In this document: piece after piece, positions 7,312 through 12,344 of the stretch
How the letters are laid out: each line of letters opens with the position of its first letter
How positions within the stretch are numbered: the stretch's first letter is position 1
Assembly: GCA_023417785.1 (NCBI GenBank)
Contig: JAEZEH010000039.1
Coordinates: forward strand, 1 to 12,344
Source of the DNA: Bacteroidota bacterium
GTDB taxonomy: Bacteria > Bacteroidota > Bacteroidia > Cytophagales > Cyclobacteriaceae
Direction: 5' to 3'
DNA: 12,344 nt
Translations under genes and position numbers: made by a program
Notes under the pieces: generated by a model
Told to the model about the DNA's origin: nothing
What the model saw: only the letters and a program-made list of their open reading frames with translations
Database searches by the model: none

Positions 7312-8232
7312 ATGCAAAAGTTGTTTTGTCTGGTTGCAGTATTTCTATCCACGGCGATTCTGTGTAATGCCCAACGAACTGAGTTGAGACTCAATCTGCA
7401 GAAGGGAAACGTCTACAAGCAGGTTACCAACGCGGAAACAACCATCGTACAGGACGTTGGCGGACAAAAATTGAATATCACGATGGCGATTGAAGGAACG
7501 TTTTCTTTTCTGGTTACGTCAGTTACCGATGCTGGATATGACATGGACGCGAAATTCGAATCGCTTTCAATGTCGATAAATACACCGCAGGGCTCGATGG
7601 ATTTCAGTTCGGAAAGAGTTGACAGCACTGATGTTTTTTCGTTGATCCTGGGTTCAATGATAAACAAGGTATTCAAAGTAGCGATGACCAGGTCGGGCGA
7701 GATAACATGGGTTGGTGATGTCGAAAAACTTTGGGACGGAGCAATCGATCAGTTCCCGGAGCTATCTGAAATTCAGCGGAATCAAATAAAGGCGCAGCTT
7801 CTCAATGCTTACGGCGAGAAAGCGTTAAAAGGCAACATTGAAATGGTCACCGCGGTTTACCCGGATCGCGCGGTGCGGATAGGAGAGAAGTGGACTGTTA
7901 ACACAAATCTGGAGTCCGGGATGTCGGCCGAAGTAACCAGTGAATACGAGTTTACAAAAATGACGGCAGACCACGTTTTCCTCAAAGGCGCATCTAAAAT
8001 CGAAACATCGGACAAAGACGCGTATATTGAAACCAATGGCATGCCAATGAGATATAACCTTAAAGGAAAGATGACGTCGGAAATTCGCGCAGACCGCAAA
8101 ACCGGCTGGATTGAGGAAGCCAGAATCAATCAGGAGATCGCGGGTGATACTCAGATTAAGGATAACCCGCAAATTCCCGGTGGAATGACCATTCCGATGA
8201 CTATGACTAGTAAGATTTTGATTACGAACTAG
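7312..8232 (+). CDS. Exported DUF6263-like protein
   Basis: A 306-residue protein of unknown function. The N terminus is a signal peptide (MQKLFCLVAVFLSTAILCNA, likely cut before Gln21). The preceding AILC does not make a good lipobox, so a soluble periplasmic or surface protein is likelier than a lipoprotein. The mature chain is beta-rich with no cysteine. Its pattern of LRLNLQKGNVYKQ near the start, GEKWTVNTNLESG in the middle and ...TMTSKILI at the end fits DUF6263, a family frequent in Bacteroidota; this assignment is from recall. It starts 38 bp after the TPR membrane gene with no terminator between, and so probably belongs to the same operon. Molecular role unknown. Confidence 0.75.
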   Translation: MQKLFCLVAVFLSTAILCNAQRTELRLNLQKGNVYKQVTNAETTIVQDVGGQKLNITMAIEGTFSFLVTSVTDAGYDMDAKFESLSMSINTPQGSMDFSSERVDSTDVFSLILGSMINKVFKVAMTRSGEITWVGDVEKLWDGAIDQFPELSEIQRNQIKAQLLNAYGEKALKGNIEMVTAVYPDRAVRIGEKWTVNTNLESGMSAEVTSEYEFTKMTADHVFLKGASKIETSDKDAYIETNGMPMRYNLKGKMTSEIRADRKTGWIEEARINQEIAGDTQIKDNPQIPGGMTIPMTMTSKILITN

Positions 8233-8258
8233 ACGCGTACACCGATCCCCGAAAGCCA

Positions 8259-8561
8259 ATGATCTATATTACTCAACTTATTTATATCGTTCCCGGCCAG
8301 GAAAAAACCTTTGACGAATTCGAGGCAGTCGCTATTCCATTAATTACGAAATACAATGGCAAGCTGCTGTTCAGAATCAGGCCGGATCAGGAAACGTTCA
8401 TCGAATCTCAGGGTGAACGCCCCTATGAGGTTCACCTGGTGGAATTCGGGAATGAATATGATTTCGAAAGATTCAAACTGGATGAGGACCGGAAACGGTT
8501 TCTCCATCTCAAAGAACAATCGATAAGGGCGTCGGTAATGATTCAGGGGGTCAGGCTATAG
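8259..8561 (+). CDS. DUF1330-like small protein
   Basis: A 100-residue cytoplasmic protein with the pattern of a dimeric alpha/beta (ferredoxin-like) barrel. An opening strand ITQLIYIVPGQE is followed by the helix TFDEFEAVAIPLITKYNG, the central strand KLLFRIRP, an EVHLVEFG strand, a charged helix with DFERFKLDEDRKRFL, and a closing VMIQGVRL strand. This matches DUF1330-type proteins, which dimerise through the sheet; no catalytic residues can be named. It is the last gene of the ATPase operon, 26 bp after the DUF6263-like gene, and is followed directly by a strong terminator. Substrate or partner unknown. Confidence 0.75.
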   Translation: MIYITQLIYIVPGQEKTFDEFEAVAIPLITKYNGKLLFRIRPDQETFIESQGERPYEVHLVEFGNEYDFERFKLDEDRKRFLHLKEQSIRASVMIQGVRL

Positions 8562-8584
8562 GGACTAAAGCTTTCCAAATACAG

Positions 8585-8620
8585 AACAGAAGAAGCCTGA
8601 CTTTGCAGGCTTCTTCTGTT
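8585..8620. terminator. Bidirectional hairpin terminator between convergent genes
   Basis: AACAGAAGAAGCCTG (8585-8599) and CAGGCTTCTTCTGTT (8606-8620) form a perfect 15-bp stem with a 6-base loop. It sits 23 bp after the plus-strand DUF1330-like gene and 10 bp beyond the stop of the minus-strand repeat protein. On the plus side it runs into TGTTTATT, on the minus side into TGTTCTGTATTT, so it probably stops transcription from both directions. Confidence 0.88.
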
Positions 8621-8630
8621 TATTGAGGTG

Positions 8631-10391
8631 CTATCGGGAAATCACCATCTTCTTATGCGCGACAATACTTCCGTCAATCACAAGCTGGTAGATGTAGCTT
8701 CCGGTGGGAAGGGTTTGATTAGAAATCTCAATTTCACTCTCACCGCGTGTGGTTAACTCGCGGGAAAAGACTTCCTGCCCTGTTATGGAGGTGATCCTTA
8801 GTTGTGCATTGCCCACATCGTCCGGAACATAGTAGCGAATCACCGTGGCTGTAGAGTACGGGTTCGGGAAGTTTTGCCATAGCCTGGCGCCATGTACTGC
8901 ATCGGCGTTCGGATCAAGACCGCCTTTCAGGGCAGCGATTTCGGTCTGCAGTTTCCTGATCTCTTCACGTTGTTCCTGTGCCACCAGGTTTAATTCCTTA
9001 ACGGCATTCACAAGCATATACGTCAATGCATTTGCATCGTAATCCAGGTAACTTTCCGGCTTGCCTTCTTCGGCTTCGGAAACGAATTCACCTATGGTAT
9101 ATGGAGCGACCTTTTGCATATCCTGCGCGATAATACCTACAAAACGTTTATCGGTAGGCAAGCCGGCCTTGCCATTGTAGCGGAACCAGACCGGATTAAT
9201 TTTTTCAATGGTGGTTAATCCATCCTTGAATGGCTGGACATCTTGCTTCAGGCGCTTATCGGAAGCCACGGTCCACGACCCGCCACCCGGCTTCGCAGCA
9301 ACACCGTTTACGTGGAGAAGATACCCTGGTGTAGTTGTTCCGATACCAACTTTTGCAGTCGTGCTCGCGCTGTTCTCCCCAGCCACCGAACCTATTACCA
9401 CGGCATCAGAGACCCGGACAAATGCTTTTGCGCCAATTGCCGTGGTGTTCGAAAGGCTTGCTGACGCCGGACCGGCGTAACTTCCCAGCACCGCATTATT
9501 GCTACCGGTAACATTATTTCGCCCGGCGTTTCGCCCGATAAATGTGTTGTCTCTGCCCGTAGAAGTTTTTTCACCGGCTTCAATTCCAAAAAAAGAGTTG
9601 CGGTACCCTGTAGTGTTTGACTTTCCGCTTGCCAGTCCTGCGAAGGTATTGTCGTAGCCCGAAGTGTTGGCGACGCCGCTGTTAATGCCGTAGAAACTAT
9701 TCCGGTTACCGGTCAAATTATTTCGTCCGGCAGCCGTACCGAAGAACGCGTTCTGATAACCTGTGGAATTCAATTCTCCGCTCGAGGTCCCCGTAAATGT
9801 ATTTTCATACCCGGTATTGTTCCCAAACCCCGATCTGGCTCCCAGAAATACATTCAAACCTCCGGTTGTGTTTCCTTCACCGGCACTAAATCCGAAGAAA
9901 GTGTTGTTGGATGCCGTGGTATTGTTGTAACCAGCCCGGCTTCCAAAAAAGGAGTTGTAGCTTCCTGTAGTGTTATTGTATGCAGTCGCGCTGCCGAAGA
10001 AGGAGTTGCTTGCACCTAGTGAATTTTGATAGCCAGACAGGTTTCCAAAGAAGGAATTGCTACTGGCAGTGGTGTTGTTACTTCCCGCTGCCCAGCCTAC
10101 AAAGGTGTTGCTCAACCCTGAGGAGTTATCGTATCCTGCAAAGCTTCCTACGAAGACGTTATAACTTCCGCCCCCATTCAAATAGCCAGTCTGATACCCG
10201 AGGAAGGTGTTATACCAACCTGAATTCGAGCTCACGCCGGACTGATAGCCAACAAAGGCGTTGTAACTTCCCGTATTAGAGGTTCCGGATTGAAAACCGG
10301 CAAAATAATTCGAAACCTGTGCGAAGAGCACAGAGTTTACCAGCAGCATGGCCACCATGGCTACCGCAGCTTTTTGGGTACAAATTTTCAT
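8631..10391 (-). CDS. T9SS-secreted repeat protein with peptidase S74 (tail-fibre chaperone) domain
   Basis: A 586-residue cell-surface or secreted protein. Residues 1-24 are a signal peptide (MKICTQKAAVAMVAMLLVNSVLFA). Residues 29-316 are about seventeen 17-residue repeats. A short stretch (317-370) resembling YadA-type heads (TTAIGAKA, VVIGSVAG) leads to a peptidase S74 / intramolecular chaperone domain (about 377-455) starting SDKRLKQDV, with S377 and K382 at the spacing of the known Ser-Lys dyad. A coiled coil (about 460-490) suggests trimerisation. Residues 505-586 are a type A T9SS sorting domain (FPNPYSTATVIRY, ITGQEVFSRE, LPTGSYIYQL, end KKMVISR). The start at 10391 is chosen over 10469 because the signal peptide follows it directly. 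Probably an adhesin or surface fibre; ligand unknown. Confidence 0.88.
   Translation of the reverse strand: MKICTQKAAVAMVAMLLVNSVLFAQVSNYFAGFQSGTSNTGSYNAFVGYQSGVSSNSGWYNTFLGYQTGYLNGGGSYNVFVGSFAGYDNSSGLSNTFVGWAAGSNNTTASSNSFFGNLSGYQNSLGASNSFFGSATAYNNTTGSYNSFFGSRAGYNNTTASNNTFFGFSAGEGNTTGGLNVFLGARSGFGNNTGYENTFTGTSSGELNSTGYQNAFFGTAAGRNNLTGNRNSFYGINSGVANTSGYDNTFAGLASGKSNTTGYRNSFFGIEAGEKTSTGRDNTFIGRNAGRNNVTGSNNAVLGSYAGPASASLSNTTAIGAKAFVRVSDAVVIGSVAGENSASTTAKVGIGTTTPGYLLHVNGVAAKPGGGSWTVASDKRLKQDVQPFKDGLTTIEKINPVWFRYNGKAGLPTDKRFVGIIAQDMQKVAPYTIGEFVSEAEEGKPESYLDYDANALTYMLVNAVKELNLVAQEQREEIRKLQTEIAALKGGLDPNADAVHGARLWQNFPNPYSTATVIRYYVPDDVGNAQLRITSITGQEVFSRELTTRGESEIEISNQTLPTGSYIYQLVIDGSIVAHKKMVISR
8634..8879 (-). 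other. Type A T9SS C-terminal sorting domain
   Basis: Residues 505-586 form the small beta-sandwich that directs Bacteroidota proteins through the type IX secretion system and is normally removed or exchanged for a surface anchor. The NFPNPYSTATVIRY opening and the TGSYIYQLVIDG / KKMVISR ending are characteristic. Confidence 0.88.
8982..9263 (-). other. Peptidase S74 domain within the repeat protein
   Basis: Residues 377-470. In phage endosialidases this domain helps trimer folding and then cuts itself off just before the Ser of the SDxRLK motif, using Ser and a Lys five residues later. Both residues are present here (S377, K382). FVGIIAQDMQKVAP (417-430) and the YDANALTYMLVNAVKEL helix (451-467) also match the family. 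Confidence 0.8.
9444..10307 (-). repeat. About seventeen 51-bp (17-residue) coding repeats
   Basis: The repeat consensus is [ST]-F-F-G-x-x-[AS]-G-x-x-N-[NT]-T-G-x-x-N, for example TFFGFSAGEGNTTGGLN. The phase stays at 17 residues for most of the run, with slightly shorter first and last units. Regular Gly, Asn and aromatic positions suggest a stacked beta-roll or beta-helix. Nucleotide identity between units is only moderate, so the array is old and not undergoing recent expansion. Confidence 0.85.
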
Positions 10392-10467
10392 AGAGAGGAT
10401 GGTTAATGTTGAGGACCTGTAATGATGGAATGGAAAGAAAAACAATAACAAACAAATGAATACGAAC

Positions 10468-10499
10468 AACGAATTGGCTAACTAACGAATTGGCTAACT
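10468..10499 (+). repeat. Perfect 16-bp tandem duplication
   Basis: AACGAATTGGCTAACT occurs twice head to tail (10468-10483 and 10484-10499), 77-108 bp upstream of the repeat-protein start codon. On the minus strand each copy contains AGTTAGCC, similar to units of the heptamer family. It could be a regulatory duplication or a simple slippage event. Confidence 0.9.
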
Positions 10500-10537
10500 G
10501 AAGAATCGATATTCTCCCGGGCTAACTGTACCTTATA

Positions 10538-10575
10538 GTTATAATTTTTTGAAATCCGATGCAAGTCATTATAAC
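10538..10575. promoter_or_regulatory. Inverted repeat GTTATAAT / ATTATAAC
   Basis: GTTATAAT (10538-10545) and ATTATAAC (10568-10575) are perfect 8-bp arms with a 22-bp spacer, so their centres are 30 bp apart, about three helical turns. Its place between divergent genes suggests a regulator-binding site, though A/T-rich arms arise by chance fairly easily. Confidence 0.35.
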
Positions 10576-10696
10576 AATGTATTATCCGAAACGAAAGGAT
10601 AGGTAACCGGGCAGGTAGACAAATGGTTGATCGCCGATTTCTCTTTTATGATAATATCCTTTCTCAAAATCTGTGCGCATCATGCATGCTACAGAC

Positions 10697-10726
10697 TTGA
10701 CGCGTTGTGCTCTTTTATTATCTTTC
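10697..10726 (+). promoter_or_regulatory. Candidate promoter of the GNAT operon
   Basis: TTG (10697-10699) and TATCTTTC (10719-10726, one mismatch to TAnnTTTG) are separated by 19 bp, the usual spacing for the Bacteroidota housekeeping sigma factor. Transcription would begin near 10731-10733, only 5-16 nt before the ATGs at 10738 and 10747. Confidence 0.5.
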
Positions 10727-10737
10727 GTAAGAGCCGT

Positions 10738-11256
10738 ATGAACTGTATGAACGAAAAACTCACTCCCGCCCTGCGCAAGGCACGATACGAAGACATATCG
10801 GAAATGCAGCGGATTTTCGCCGACACAATTGCCGCAGTTTGCAAGGACGATTATTCGCCGGAACAGCTCCGCGTGTGGATATCGGGAATACACAATCACC
10901 ATCGCTGGGAAAAAATGGTACGTGAACAGTATTGTGTCGTGGCTCTGGAAGGTGAGAGGCTCATCGGATTCGGATCGCTTGAGGGTGGCTCGTATGTTGA
11001 TTTCCTCTACGTACATAAAGACTACCTTCGTGATGGCGTGGCCAGCGTTTTGATCGGTGAGCTTCTGGCAGAAGCCGCGCGTCAGAGGACGCTGGTGGTC
11101 TCGGCTCATGTGAGCAAAACTGCCCGGGCTTTCTTTGAACGTCATGGATTTGCGGTCATCCGGGAAAACACGAAAGTGGTCCACGGCGTTGAAATCAAGA
11201 ACTTCGCGATGTCCCGTCAGGGGCATTCGGGAACAACTCATCGCAAGTTTGTTTGA
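10738..11256 (+). CDS. GNAT N-acetyltransferase, YafP-like
   Basis: A 172-residue cytoplasmic acetyl-CoA-dependent acetyltransferase. The order of motifs is that of the GNAT fold: N-terminal LRKARYEDISEMQRIFADTI (12-31), a YSPEQLRVW segment (39-47) resembling E. coli YafP, a strand with GERLIGFGSLEGGSYVDFLYV (72-92), the acetyl-CoA loop YLRDGVASVLIGELL (96-110), and FFERHGF (132-138) near the C terminus. The acetyl-CoA loop lacks the usual Gln/Arg three residues before the glycine, as in YafP as I recall it. An in-frame ATG at 10627 would add 37 residues of unrelated, Ile/Phe-rich sequence upstream of the promoter-like pair and is not preferred; ATG 10747 is an equally possible start. It is first of three GNAT genes, with the next ATG 29 bp after its stop. 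Substrate unknown. Confidence 0.85.
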   Translation: MNCMNEKLTPALRKARYEDISEMQRIFADTIAAVCKDDYSPEQLRVWISGIHNHHRWEKMVREQYCVVALEGERLIGFGSLEGGSYVDFLYVHKDYLRDGVASVLIGELLAEAARQRTLVVSAHVSKTARAFFERHGFAVIRENTKVVHGVEIKNFAMSRQGHSGTTHRKFV

Positions 11257-11285
11257 GCCAAAGTACTGGAAAGGAAAAGTCGAAT

Positions 11286-11792
11286 ATGATTGCGCTACGT
11301 CAGGCTTCGCCTTTGGACCTCGCCCTGCTTCGCTATTGGGATACCCTTCCGCATGTAATTGAATCCGATCCGAACGATGATTGGTACTGGGAGGTGGAAC
11401 TGAAACGCGATCCGCCGTGGCGGGAACAACTTATCGGCGAGTTCGACGGCAGGCCTGTCGGATTTGTTCAGATTATTGACCCCCACACGGAAGAAAGCCG
11501 ATACTGGGGCAAAACCGGACCCGGATCCCGGGCAATCGATATCTGGATCGGGGAAGCCTCCGATCTTGGGCGGGGTTATGGTACTGCCATGATGAACCTC
11601 GCGATTTCCCGATGCTTTGAACAGTTCGACGTGCATACAATCCTTATCGATCCGCTGGCTACCAACACAAAGGCGCACCGGTTCTATGAGCGCATGGGGT
11701 TTCAGTTTCTGGAAGGCAGAATTTTTGGCGATGACGACTGCCACGTGTATTGCCTCACCCGCGAAAAATGGTTAGCATTCCACCACCAATGA
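11286..11792 (+). CDS. GNAT N-acetyltransferase, aminoglycoside 6'-acetyltransferase-like
   Basis: A 168-residue acetyltransferase resembling the AAC(6')-Ib type group (Acetyltransf_8). Seen in sequence: LLRYWDTLPHV (14-24), GRPVGFVQI (55-63), SRAIDIWIGE (81-90), the acetyl-CoA loop LGRGYGT (94-100), and ILIDPLATNTKAHRFYERMGF (119-139). The last three correspond in order to the GIDQFLA, LGKGLGT and TDPSPSNLRAIRCYEKAGF motifs of AAC(6')-Ib, including acidic residues D85 and D122. The ATG at 11286 follows a purine-rich GGAAAGGAAAAG; a TTG at 11253, overlapping the previous stop, is a less likely start. Real aminoglycoside modification cannot be claimed: relatives in environmental bacteria acetylate many amines. 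It overlaps the next gene by 4 nt. Confidence 0.83.
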   Translation: MIALRQASPLDLALLRYWDTLPHVIESDPNDDWYWEVELKRDPPWREQLIGEFDGRPVGFVQIIDPHTEESRYWGKTGPGSRAIDIWIGEASDLGRGYGTAMMNLAISRCFEQFDVHTILIDPLATNTKAHRFYERMGFQFLEGRIFGDDDCHVYCLTREKWLAFHHQ

Positions 11793-12280
11793 ATATCACG
11801 TTTACCGAGATCATGCCGGCGGATCTTCCGCGCATTAACCGAATCTACACCTGGTATATTTTGAACTCCACCGCGACATTCCACACGCAACCGACGCGGG
11901 ATGAGGAATTGCTTGAGTTCCTTTATATCGATCATCCGCGATACAGGTCGTATTTGATTTTTGAGGAAAGCAGCCTGGCAGGTTATTGCTTCCTTACCGC
12001 TCATAAGAAACGTCAGGCATACGACCGCACCGCCGAAGTGACGGTTTATCTTGATCCGGAGGTTCGCGGCCGGGGGATCGGTCGGGTGGCACTTGCTCAT
12101 CTGGAAACAGTTGCGCGGTCTGTCGGCTTGCAAAATCTGGTAGGAGTGATCTCTGGCGACAACACCGGGAGCATTCGTGTTTTCGAAAAATCGGGTTACG
12201 AGAAATGCGCCCACTTCAAAAACGTGGGTGAGAAGTTTGGGATGGTGCTGGACGTTGTCGCCTACCAAAAGGAACTCTGA
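11789..12280 (+). CDS. GNAT N-acetyltransferase, phosphinothricin acetyltransferase-like
   Basis: A 163-residue member of the phosphinothricin / methionine-sulfoximine acetyltransferase group, which acetylates small amino-acid analogues using acetyl-CoA. Diagnostic features are INRIYTWYILNSTATFHTQP (16-35), AEVTVYLDPEVRGRGIGR (82-99) with the acetyl-CoA loop and the conserved Glu at 83, GDNTGSIRVFEKSGY (123-137), and VGEKFGMVLDVVAYQ (146-160). The length is typical. The start at 11789 is chosen for its ATGA overlap with the previous stop; the in-frame codon at 11750 would place 13 extra residues inside that gene. It is the last gene of the trio. No terminator with a T run is seen in the 64 bases that remain before the window end. 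Confidence 0.88.
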   Translation: MNITFTEIMPADLPRINRIYTWYILNSTATFHTQPTRDEELLEFLYIDHPRYRSYLIFEESSLAGYCFLTAHKKRQAYDRTAEVTVYLDPEVRGRGIGRVALAHLETVARSVGLQNLVGVISGDNTGSIRVFEKSGYEKCAHFKNVGEKFGMVLDVVAYQKEL

Positions 12281-12344
12281 TCCCCTCGCGCCGGATGCGT
12301 GAAATCGCACGCTAATTACCTGTAAACTTCATGGTCTGCTGACT

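Larger units (their letters stand above)
10392..10737. other. Divergent intergenic region between repeat protein and GNAT operon
   Basis: 346 bp without a convincing gene, A/T-rich in the middle. It holds a 16-bp tandem duplication (10468-10499), an AGAAT-CGAT-ATTCT dyad (10502-10515), an 8-bp inverted repeat (10538-10575) and a promoter-like pair for the GNAT genes (10697-10726). GGCTAACTG recurs at 10492-10500 and 10520-10528. No clear minus-strand promoter for the repeat protein was found; TTCATTTG on the minus strand near 10451-10458 is the nearest -7-like box. Confidence 0.7.

Noticed and set aside
10392..10469. 26-residue N-terminal extension of the repeat protein
   Set aside because: A second hydrophobic stretch would precede a textbook signal peptide that begins at 10391.
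10582..11241. 219-residue minus-strand reading frame across the first GNAT gene
   Set aside because: The plus strand encodes a clear GNAT fold over the same bases; the minus frame has no known motif.
11286..11792. Calling a true aminoglycoside resistance gene
   Set aside because: Motif order fits AAC(6'), but substrate cannot be inferred from sequence alone and many relatives act on other amines.
12297..12312. Terminator after the last GNAT gene (GCGTG / CACGC)
   Set aside because: The stem is only 5 bp and no T run follows.

Overview
The window looks like chromosomal DNA of a Bacteroidota bacterium, most likely Cytophagales or a relative (inference). The evidence is a protein with a C-terminal type IX secretion (T9SS) sorting domain, a small outer-membrane beta-barrel protein with a signal peptide, start codons with little or no Shine-Dalgarno sequence, and promoter-like sites of the TTG / TAnnTTTG type used by this phylum. 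No phage, transposase, rRNA, tRNA or CRISPR array is visible.

Layout. (1) Bases 1-303 hold a non-coding array of 7-bp units (CCTGTTA, CCTGTTG and variants), then a decayed patch of the same family. (2) Bases 347-3331 hold a PadR-type repressor, preceded by a candidate operator, and translationally coupled (ATGA) to a large duplicated FtsX/MacB-type permease with a permease-prefix domain. (3) Bases 3332-3617 carry more of the same heptamer family, so the PadR/permease pair is bracketed by it. (4) Bases 3693-4630 are a single outer-membrane beta-barrel gene with its own promoter-like site and intrinsic terminator. (5) Bases 4708-8561 are a compact four-gene unit: a TPR-AAA+ ATPase, a TPR protein with about six membrane segments, an exported DUF6263-like protein and a DUF1330-like small protein. 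It ends in a perfect 15-bp hairpin terminator shared with the convergent gene. (6) Bases 8631-10391 (minus) encode a T9SS-secreted protein built from about seventeen 17-residue repeats, a peptidase S74 (tail-fibre chaperone) domain, a coiled coil and the sorting domain. (7) A divergent 346-bp intergenic region carries a tandem duplication and an inverted repeat. (8) Bases 10738-12280 are three consecutive, tightly packed GNAT acetyltransferases of three different subfamilies (YafP-like, AAC(6')-like, phosphinothricin acetyltransferase-like).

How the genes may work together. PadR probably represses itself and the permease, which lacks a local ATPase. The ATPase/TPR-membrane pair could form a membrane-anchored protein-remodelling machine with TPR arms on both partners; the two downstream genes have no established link to it beyond co-transcription. 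The GNAT trio could detoxify different small amines. The most interesting items are the ATPase/TPR-membrane operon, the S74 domain placed between the repeat body and the T9SS signal, and the hypervariable-looking heptamer arrays.
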